In this document: positions 42,201-50,700 of the stretch, piece by piece
Numbering within the stretch: position 1 is the first letter of the stretch
Layout of the letters: every line of letters begins with the position of its first letter
Source of the DNA: Streptomyces natalensis ATCC 27448
GTDB taxonomy: Bacteria > Actinomycetota > Actinomycetes > Streptomycetales > Streptomycetaceae
NCBI RefSeq assembly: GCF_000935125.1
Contig: NZ_JRKI01000028.1
Location: 62,001-126,000, forward strand
Length of the DNA: 64,000 bases
Reading direction: 5' to 3'
Notes under the pieces: model-generated
The model's database searches: none
What the model saw: only the letters and a program-made list of their open reading frames with translations
What the model was told of the DNA's origin: nothing
Translations under genes and position numbers: made by a program

Positions 42201-44789
42201 GGCGGGTTCTCCGTCCGCGTTCAGCACCCAGACCCCCTGATCGGGCAGGGCCGTACCGTACGGAACGGACCGCGCGTCCGGCGGCAGCGGCCCGGTCACC
42301 TCGTGCAGGTTCGACCAGATCGCGGCCTCGGTCGCGCCGCCGAGCGCAAGGAAGCGGGCGTCGGACGAGTAGCGCCACAGGTGCTCGGGCTGCCGGACCG
42401 GGACCCAGTCTCCGGAGACCAGCACCGCGCGCAGGCTCGACAACTGCCGCGCCGGGTCGCCCTCGTCGTCGAGGTGGTCCAGCATCAGCTGGAGCTGTTC
42501 GGGCACCGAGTTCCACACCGTGACCCCGTGCTCCGCGACGGCGCGGGCCCAGGTCCGCGGGTCGGCGGTGATGCCCGAGGACGGCAGCACCACGCGCCCT
42601 CCCGCCGCGAGCAGGCCGAAGACGTTGAACACCGACAGGTCGAAGGAGTGCCGCGAGACAGCCAGCACCGCGTCGTCGGCGGTCAGTTCGAGCAGATCCT
42701 CCATCGCGTCCAGGGTGGTCGCGACCTGGGCGTGGGTGAGCGCGACGCCCTTCGGTGTCCCGGTGGAGCCGGAGGTGAAGATGACGTACGCGAGTCCGTC
42801 CGGGTCCACCGCGCCGGTGCTCACCTCTCCGGCGGGCGCAAGGACGGTGTCCGAGTCGATCACGAACACCTCCGTGCCGGTGCCGCTGCCGGCACCGTCT
42901 TCGCTGAGCGTCGCGAGGATGTGCTCCCGGCGCGCAGCGGGCCACTCCGCGTCGACGGGCACGAAGTAGCAGCCCGCGGCGAGCACTCCGATCTCCGCCG
43001 CGATCTGGTCCGGCCCCGGCGGCAGTGCCACGACCACCGGACTGCCCGGCCGCACCCCGGCGTCGGCGAGCGTCCGGGTCACCGCGGACGCCCGGTCGGC
43101 AAGTTTGCCCCGGCTCACCGTGATGCCCGAGTGCACGACCGCGACCGCGTCGGGGTCGGTACGGGCGTGCTCCAGTATCCGGGTGTGCAGCGCGCCCCTG
43201 GTGCGACTGGTACGACGCCGTGGCATGCGCGGCAGCGCGGGCAGCGCGCGGCGGTCGAGGACATCGCGGTCCCAGGCGGACTCGTCCACCGCAAGCAGTT
43301 CGACAGCGCCTACGAAGTCCCCGAAGGCGGCGTCCAGCACGCTCTCGTCGATCCCGCCGTCCCTGCTGTCCCACACCAGCGAGGCCCCGCCGCCGTGCGG
43401 GGCGGCCTGCACGTCGAGCAGGACCTGCGGGGTCTGGCTGAGCCCGGCCTCCACCACGGGCCGCAGCCGACGGCCAACTCCCCCGCCTGCTCCCACGGTC
43501 GAGGTGAGCACCACCTGCGGGGTGCTGCTCTGCCCACCGCTGCGGCGCGCGAGCATCCGGCCCACTTCGACGCCGCTGACCGCGCCGTGGTCCATGGCCT
43601 CGAAGAGCGAGTCCTGTGCCCGGCGCGCCAGGTCGACGAAGGGCACGCCGGGCTCTCCCGGGGCCTCGCTCGGCGCGGTCGAGGTGAAGTCGCCGACGAT
43701 CCGGTCCACGTCCTCGGTGACCGGGCTGCGGTCCAGGACCGTCACGGTCACCAGGGAACGGTCGGCATCGGTGTAACGCCGGGCCACCCGCCCGAGCACC
43801 GCGAGCAGCAGCGCGGACGGCGTGACGCCGCGCTGCTGTGCCGCGGCGGTCAGGGCGGCCCACTGCTGCGGCCCGACGATGTGGCTGCGCCGCGCGTAGC
43901 TGACCGGCCCGGCTTCCCCGCGGTTCCGGGGTTCCCGGGGTTTGCCGGGTTCCCGAGTGGCGGGCGGGAACTGCATGGCCGGCGCGAGCAGTTCGGCGCG
44001 CTCCTGCCAGTGCTTCTCGTCCCGCTCCCGGGCGGCGCGGGCCCGCGGCGTACCGGCCCGCCGACGCATCGTCAGGATGTAGTCGCGGAAGGTGAGGGAC
44101 GGCTTCGGCAGGGGCGTCGCGGGGTCGGCGAGGGCCGTCTCGAAGTCCTCCAGGATCACTTCGAGACCGCGGAAGTCGGTCAGGATCAGATCCACCGAGA
44201 GGTGCAGCACCGTCTCGTCCGGGCCGCGGGTCACCACCGCATCGATCAGGGGGTCGGTGCCGAGCTCGTAATTGCGGTGCCGCAGCTGCGACCGCACAGC
44301 CCGGCGGGTCTCCTCGAACGCCTCAGGGGTCGGGCGGTCATGGACGACGAGCGGTACGTCCATGCCGGGCTCGATCCGCTGCCATCCGTCCGGGGAGACC
44401 GTCACACGCAGCATCTCGTGGCAGTCCACGACCCGCTGCCATGCGGTCCGCAGCCACTCGGCCGGTCCGCTCAGGTCGTCGGGGACGGTGAACTCGGCGT
44501 AGCCGTGGCAGCCGACACCGCCGTCCTCGTAGGCGTCCGTACGGCCGACGAGGTAGGCCGCCTGAACGTCGGTGAGGGGGAAGGGCCGGTCCGCGTCGTC
44601 CGGCTCCCGCACCGGGGCCTCGCGGTCGGACAGCAGCGCGATGACCTCGTCGCGGCGCGCCGCGACCTGCTCGCGCAGCTCGGGGCCGAAGACGCCGTTC
44701 GGTGCCTTGAAGCGGAGCTTTCCGTCTTCCAGCCACAGATCGACGCCCATCATCTCGATCCTGTCGACCAGTTGCTGTGCGGATGTCAT
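39270..44789 (-). CDS. NRPS: docking-Cy-A(MT)-T-TE, terminal cyclizing module
   Basis: A 1839-residue synthetase overlapping the first NRPS gene. Order: TubC-like docking domain (1-55, LVDRIEMMGVDLWLEDGKL); heterocyclization domain (about 70-500, FPLTDVQAAYLVGR; motif DLILTDFRG for DxxxxDxxS); adenylation domain (about 525-1000 and 1360-1410, YVIFTSGSTGTPKG, SFDLSVFNVFG whose D-L-F-N start fits cysteine); a SAM methyltransferase inserted in the A domain (about 1040-1340, VLEIGAGVGGTTAPVL), as in PchF and HMWP proteins; carrier (about 1450, DNFFELGGDSLL); thioesterase (about 1530-1839) with GYCMGG, i.e. Cys where Ser is usual, and the His in GTHFDCL. It should add a (methylated) cysteine, cyclise it and release the product. 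Confidence 0.93.
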   Translation of the reverse strand: MTSAQQLVDRIEMMGVDLWLEDGKLRFKAPNGVFGPELREQVAARRDEVIALLSDREAPVREPDDADRPFPLTDVQAAYLVGRTDAYEDGGVGCHGYAEFTVPDDLSGPAEWLRTAWQRVVDCHEMLRVTVSPDGWQRIEPGMDVPLVVHDRPTPEAFEETRRAVRSQLRHRNYELGTDPLIDAVVTRGPDETVLHLSVDLILTDFRGLEVILEDFETALADPATPLPKPSLTFRDYILTMRRRAGTPRARAARERDEKHWQERAELLAPAMQFPPATREPGKPREPRNRGEAGPVSYARRSHIVGPQQWAALTAAAQQRGVTPSALLLAVLGRVARRYTDADRSLVTVTVLDRSPVTEDVDRIVGDFTSTAPSEAPGEPGVPFVDLARRAQDSLFEAMDHGAVSGVEVGRMLARRSGGQSSTPQVVLTSTVGAGGGVGRRLRPVVEAGLSQTPQVLLDVQAAPHGGGASLVWDSRDGGIDESVLDAAFGDFVGAVELLAVDESAWDRDVLDRRALPALPRMPRRRTSRTRGALHTRILEHARTDPDAVAVVHSGITVSRGKLADRASAVTRTLADAGVRPGSPVVVALPPGPDQIAAEIGVLAAGCYFVPVDAEWPAARREHILATLSEDGAGSGTGTEVFVIDSDTVLAPAGEVSTGAVDPDGLAYVIFTSGSTGTPKGVALTHAQVATTLDAMEDLLELTADDAVLAVSRHSFDLSVFNVFGLLAAGGRVVLPSSGITADPRTWARAVAEHGVTVWNSVPEQLQLMLDHLDDEGDPARQLSSLRAVLVSGDWVPVRQPEHLWRYSSDARFLALGGATEAAIWSNLHEVTGPLPPDARSVPYGTALPDQGVWVLNADGEPAVTGQTGEIHIGGGGVGAGYVGTDSAAFYRHPDNGERCYRTGDRGRLLPNGEIEFIGRLDGQVKIRGHRIELAEVESALGSVEGVAAAVAATADTGRGTSLVAAVVPRSGPDRRAAGVRAAERVERAVAAEHAAFTAHLDAEAFTTLLDRMNAVALDAMGSKVAEEYARGTTGVEELAAALGGSEHRPLVRRWIRALHDEGRLAVSEDGTITAPPEPHEDAALLRHWSEVRTLGRALDYGDEQLAYVERCLAGLSGLLSGEVDPLALLFPEGSTHVARAAYGENVTGRYLNGLVCAGIRERAAQRNAAGQPLRVLEIGAGVGGTTAPVLAALEGCRTEYTFTDVSRFFLDEAAQRWPQVNVALFDLNEDPQQQGMTPGSFDVVLCANVLHNARDIPAALDRLHGLLAPGGTLAAIDSTRISAPLLVSMEFKEGLTGFTDQRAGTGDAFYSLEQWKDALEASEFERFVDFPAEDSVLRPAAQSVFFAGARLDEAVTTPAQVQEGAAQRLPRYMVPSRVVVLPSLPLTANGKVDRAAVAQLAGRTATGPQHAADAGGPGPARLDAEHRPVAGIWREVLGLDPDHPVAADDNFFELGGDSLLIARCVGRLRREIPGAAGVPWDRLLRAIVADPTVAGCVRALSDGGTAAPAGGTESAQGAAAAQRPLVRLLDGRGSRWRHDAVVFVHDGSGGLGPYRDLIARLEAQTERPAVFGVRRTPGDGLTGTPPEELFDALAERYVRALADHGLGLDRTHGRIHLVGYCMGGLTAACMAERLAGRGTPAGSLTVVSSYRIPFLIEDGLMLDYSFARLMDRDPADAGLDFDEHELGALLNEARARHGDRVPEGSVAQLACEYTQLDQAVAAAPGSVRDRMARLAASDPTGAWTPETLLELREAYVTSLKAVASFRHPGYFGDLTFLRQRGDLHFLPSLKEDMTAFWSEYCLGELSVTEVDGTHFDCLAGDAAAAVTDVLQQVWGGGA

Positions 44790-47700
44790 AGCTCACCTGC
44801 CTCGTAGTCGTCGTCTTCTTGGTCTTCGGTATGGGCTGTCAGCTCCGCCACCGCAGCGGTGAATGCCCCAAGGTCCGGGTGGGCCAGGAGAGTTCGCAGC
44901 GTGATCCGCGGGTCCAGCTGCTCCTGGAGGAGGCGGATGCAGCGGGTGGCGCGCAGCGAATCGCCCCCGGCGCGGAAGAAGTTCGCCCCGTTCGGGGGAA
45001 GTTCCGCGCCCAGCGCGCGCTCCCATGCCTTCCGGATGACGCCGGGCAGCCCGGCCTCCGTCCGCGCGGGCCCGGCGAATGCGCGCAGCCTGCGCACGAC
45101 CCCGTCCACCACTGCCTGGGCCCGCGGGGCACCGATGAGCTGTGTGACGTGGTCGGCCGTGATGTGCAGCCCCCGGCAGTCGTCGTGGACCTGGAGGTCC
45201 AGCACCGTCTGCGGGGTCTGCGAGCAGGCGGAGACCAGCTGCCCGAAGCCGAAGTCGTCGGAGCGCAGCGCCGGGTCCTGCATCCCGAGCCCGCAGGTGA
45301 ACACCACCGGATACATGCCGCGCACCGGATCGCCCGTCTCCTGCACGGCATCGCGCTGCAGGTCGATGGCGGTGATGCTGCCGTGGTCCCGCGCCGCGGC
45401 CAGTTGCCGCTGGGCGCTCCGCCCGATGGAGACGAGGTCATCGCCGCCCTCGGCCAGGTGCACGCCGACCAGCGTCAGCGAGGTGAAGTCGCCCACCACC
45501 GTGTCGATGCCCGGCACGGTCATGTCGCGGTCGAAGGTGGTGACATTGACTGCGAACCGGTCCTGACCGCTGTCCGCCGCGAGTTCGGCGGCGTACGCGG
45601 CGAAGATCACTGCGGCGGCCGTGATGCCTGCTCCCCCGGCCGCGGCGCGGACCGCGTCCCACTCCGTGCGGTCCAGGCCGGTGCCCACCCGGCCGAAAAC
45701 GGGCCGCTCGGCCAGCGCCACGATCTGCGCCGCGCTGACGAGGGCGGGCGCCTCGGGCACGGGGGTGGCGGCCCAGTACGCGGCGTCCTGCTCCGTCGGC
45801 GCGTCGGTGTGCAGCCAGGGGCGTGCGGCTACGTACGCAGCGAAGGAAGCGCGCAGCGGGTCGAGTTCGGCCACCGTGGCCCCCGCGTAGAGTGCCCCGA
45901 TCTCCCGCAGCACCCGCCACATCGAGGCGCCGTCGAGCATCAGGTTGTCCATCCCGATCGCGACCGTGGCGAGCGCGGTCCCGGACGCATCCGGGCCCGG
46001 CCGTCCGATGCGCACCGTGAGCGGGCCACGCCGGGAGGGGTCGGGGACCTCCGCCGCGGTGCTCCCCCTCGGATCGCCGTCGTCGCATTCGACGGGCGGG
46101 TGCACCGGCTCCTCGCTGACGTGCCCGGCCGGTCCGCCACCGTCCTCAACGACCGTGGTACGCAGGGCCGGATGGCGGAGCACCACGGCCTCGACGGCGG
46201 CGGTGAAGCGCTCGGTGTCGAGCTGTGGTGCCTCGAACTCGAAGTAGCAGTGCGAGGCGACGCCCCCGAGCAGCTGCTGCTCACCGCGGCCCGTCAGGTA
46301 CGCCTGCTGCACCTTGGTCAGGGGGAAGGTGCGGGTGTCCACGGCTGCGGCGGGCGCCGGAGTGACGGGCTGCCCCTCGCGCATCAACTGGGCGATGTGC
46401 CAGGCCAGTTCGCGGAGCACGGGGGTGTTGAAGAGGTCGGCCAGCCGTACGCCGGTGAAGCCGTGGCCGTGCAGCTCGGCCAGGACCCGGGTGGCTCTGA
46501 GCGAGTCGCCGCCCAGCACGAAGAAGTCGTCATGGGGCCCGACCGAGGGCACGCCTTCCGGCAGATGGCGGCGCCACAGGCCGGTGAGAAGGTCCTCGAT
46601 GCCGGCGTTGGGGGCTTCCTCCGGTGGAGGCGGAGCCTGGTCCAGCGGCGCGGCCGTGCGCGCGGGTGCGATTGCGGCCACCGTGTCCACGGCCTCAAGC
46701 TCCTCGTAGTCCTCCTCGTAGCCCTCGTACTGGGCCTGCATGAGGGCGAGCTGCGGGGTCGGCGCGCTGACCGAGACGGATCGCCAGCCGCGTTCCACCA
46801 GCCAGTTCCACCAGGTGGGCACCGGCCACAGCGGTGTGGTCGCCGGGTCGGCGATGCGCGGGTCCAGCAGTGCGGTCACCAGGGAGGCAGGGTCGGGCCC
46901 GGTCACCTCGGCCAGCAGCAGCCCCGCCCCGGGCGTGATGGGGATCTGCGTGAGCATGTGAGCCAGGCGGGCGTCCCGGTGCAGGGCGCCGAGCGCAAGG
47001 ACGATGTCCACCGGTGTCTCCGGCGGCGCGGAGAGGGATTCCAGCCCCCGGTCCTCACCGAGATCGCGCAGCAGCGGGGAGCACTCGACCGGGACCCACT
47101 CGATGTCCGTGTCCGCCAGTTGTCCGGCGAGAAGGTTGTGCAACAGGCCCGTCCCTGCGCCGAGTTCGGCCACCCGCAGCCTGCGGCCCGCGACCTCGGC
47201 GGCGCGGCGCAGCTCGCCGCACACCTGCGCCAGCAGGCCGCTGGACTCCAAGGCACGGCTCAACAGCGCCTCCGGCGCGAGCCGTTCGTGCTCCAGCAGC
47301 CGCGTGACCCGCACCTCGCCGGTGAGGCACTGCGCCAGGAACTCGGCGTCGGCGGCGTGGGGTTCGCCCGCTACGTCCGGACCGGAGCGCCCGGCGCGCC
47401 ATCGGGCGAACACGGGCGCCAGCGCGGGCCTGATCCGCTGTGGGTCCACGCGCTGCACACAGCGCCGCAGTGTTGCCGCCAGCTCGCCGTGGTCCGGCGC
47501 ACTCGGCGCTGCCGTTGGAGTGGCGCTTCCGGTGAGGCGCCGGATCCGGCCGGTGAAGGCGGCGAACGCCCGCTCCAGGAAGCCCGGTTCGAAGACCCCG
47601 GCCGGGTGGTCCCAGCGCAGCTCGATCCCCTCGCCGCGCGGCACCACCTGGCAGTCGATGAGTACGCCGGGGGTCCTGGTGTGCGACCAGACCGCCTTGG

Positions 47701-50700
47701 CCTCACCGGCGTCGCCGCCGAACAGACGCTGCGCCGACGGCAGACCGAGGGTGCTGGTGAAGACGACCGGGAAGGCCGCACGGCCCGCCCGCGCGATGTC
47801 CCGCTCACCGGGCGCATGCCCGGCGACGGCTTGCCCCAGCGCGCGGTGGATCTGCTCGGCGCCGATCCCCGGACCGCAGCGGCAGAGCGCGAGTTCGGTG
47901 AAATTGCCCAGCACCTCCGAGGCCGTGGACATCACCGGCCGACGGGACATCGGCACGCTGATGTCCACGGCCTCGGTGCCGGCGGTCTCGGCGAGGGCCC
48001 CTCCGAACTCGGCGAGGAGCAGCGAGGTCACGGTGACCTGCCGGTCCCCGGCGATGCGGCGCAACGTGCCGGAGCTGTCTGCGTCCAGGTGCAGGCCGCG
48101 CGAGCGGATGGCGGCCCGCTCGCGCGGAATGTGCCGTACCGGCAACTCCGGTGGCCGTAGACCGTGCACCGCGTCACCGGGCGTCGAGCGCGCTTCCTCG
48201 GCAGCGAGATCCGCCGCGTACCCGGCGAATACCGCCAGGGAAGGGTCGACCGGTTCGGGCGGCTCGGTACCGCATGCCTCGGCGATGAGCGTATTCAGCA
48301 CGGACATGAGGCTGCGCGCGTCCAGGCCGAGGTAGTTCAGGCTCAGGCCGATCTCCCGCTCGTGGCCCCGTACCGCCACCGCGGTCAGCACGGGCGACGG
48401 ATTCGACGGATTCGACGGATCAGTGTCCTCGTCCGGTTCGTCCAGTTCGGCCAGCCACGAACGCAGGCGTTGCGACGCCTGAGCGGCATCACCGCTGCCG
48501 GGGTCGTCGAGCCAGATGAGGCGGGGGTGTTCGCGACCGGGCAGGACGCGCTGTGCCGCGGCCCCATGGCGTACGCACCGCAGCCCGTCAAGGCTCGCGC
48601 ACACGGTGCTCATCGCCTTCGCCCAGACGTCGAAGTCGATCGGCTCGGCGGAGCGGATCACGACCGAGTACCGCGGCGCCGTACGAACGACCCCGGTGAT
48701 CCCGTCCGCGCCGAGCGCATAGGCACGCTGCAATGGGGTCAGGGGAAACTCCCTCGCGGCATCGTCGCGGGACGCGTCGCGGAAGTGTGGGCCCGGCTGT
48801 TCCGGCAGTGTCCGCGTCGGGGCACAGACCGATGCGAACGCCTCCAGCGTCGGGTTGGCGAACAGCTGGTCGACGCCGGCCTCGATGCCTTTCTCCCGAA
48901 GCCCGGCGCAGACCCTGGTCGCGGCGAGACTGTCGCCACCCAGGACGAAGAAGTTGTCATCGCGGGCCAGGTGCTGCACGCCGAGCACGTGACGCCATTC
49001 CGCGGCGATCTGGCTGTCCTTCTTTCCGTCCCTCTTGCTGTCCCGGTCCGCAACGCCGGGCCACGGGGATGGCCCGGTCCCGTCCGCCTCCAGCTGCGCG
49101 GCGGCCCACTTCCGGTCCACCTTCCCGTTCGAGGTGAACCGCAGCCCCGACGCCCGGACGACCACCGACGGCACCATGTAGTGCGGCAGGAGACGGGTGA
49201 GCCGGTCTCGCAGCAGCTCCGCATCGGCTGAGCCGGGCGCGGATCCGGCGGATTCAGCGGATTCAGCGGATTCAGCGGATTCATCCGGGACGATCAGTGC
49301 GCCGAGCGCCGCGCGGCCGCGGATCGGCGTCACCACGGACGCCGCAATGCCCTCGACTTCCCGGATCGCATGCTCGATCTCGCCGCATTCGACGCGGTGG
49401 CCCCGGATCTTCACCTGCGTGTCAAGCCGGCCGAGCAGGACCAGCAGCGGCCCCTCCCGCCACATCCCGAGGTCGCCCGTGCGGTACCACCGCTCCCCGT
49501 GCCCGTCGGTGACGAACCGCTCGGCGGTGAGAGCCGGTGCGCGATGGTACCCGGCGGCCACCCCCGCCCCGCCGATCCACAGCTCACCGGCGACCCCGTT
49601 GGGGCGGTCCCTGCCCGCTTCATCGACGACGCGGTATTTCTGCCCGGACAGCGGCACGCCGTAGGGGATCGACTGCCACGCCGGGTCGATGTCGTCCTCC
49701 GAGCGGATCACGTACTCGTTGGACCAGATGGACGCCTCGGTGGCCCCGCCCATCGCCACCAGCACCGCCTTCGGCGCGGCGGTGCGCAGCCTGCGGAACA
49801 GGCCCGGGTCGATCCAGTCCCCCGAGCACATCACCGTGCGCAGGGTGGCCACGTCGTCATTGGCTGCGAGCAGCATGTCGACCAGGGCGGGAACGGTGTT
49901 CCACACCGTCACACCGAAGCGGCGGACCAACTCGCCCCACACGAAGGCGTCCCGGCGGGCGTCCTCGGGGATGGTGACGATGGACGCGCCGCAGGACAGC
50001 GGTCCGAAGATGTCGTAGACGCTCAGATCGAAGTCCAGGGCGGACACCGCCAGCACCCGGTCGTGGCGGCCGACCGCGTTCCTGGTGTTGACGTCGGTCA
50101 CCGTGTTGAGCGCCGCACCGTGGGTGACCGCAACGCCCTTGGGCGCTCCGGTCGAGCCGGAGGTGTAGATGACGTACGCGAGCGCATCGGCCCCGGCCGC
50201 CCGTGGCTTGGGAAGGGGCTCGGGAAGGGGCTCAGGTGCGGCGGCGAGATCGTCCGCGGTGAGCACCCATTCCGCTCGGGCCGCCTCGGCTATGGCCTCC
50301 GCGCGTGCATCGGGCACATCGACGCCGATGGGCAGGTAGGTACAGCCCGCGAACAGCACCCCGAGCACCGCGACAATCTGCGACGGCCCCTTCGGCAGCC
50401 GGATCGCGACGACGGTGCCGGGCGCGGCCCGCGCGCTGACCGCAGCGGCCAGTCGCAGCGCCCGGTCCTCCAGTTCCGCATACGACAGCCGGCCGGACTC
50501 CTCGACACCGACGGGGTCACCACTCGCGCCGTACTGGCACGGATCCCAGCGCACCGCCTCCGCCTGCGGGCATTCCCTGACCTGCCGGCGGAAGTCTTCG
50601 TACAGCAGCCCCGTCGCGCGAGCGGGCACGGTCGAGTTGACCGCAAGGCGCTCGTCCAGCGCGGAGCGGCACAACTCCAGCTGTGGCGCGCCGTGTTCGA

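Noticed and set aside
39147..48160. Very long plus-strand open frames (795, 1085 and 1113 codons) opposite the NRPS genes
   Set aside because: They are antisense shadows created by the GC-biased third codon position; their translations are low-complexity (Arg/Gly/Val-rich) and the minus strand carries clear NRPS motifs throughout.
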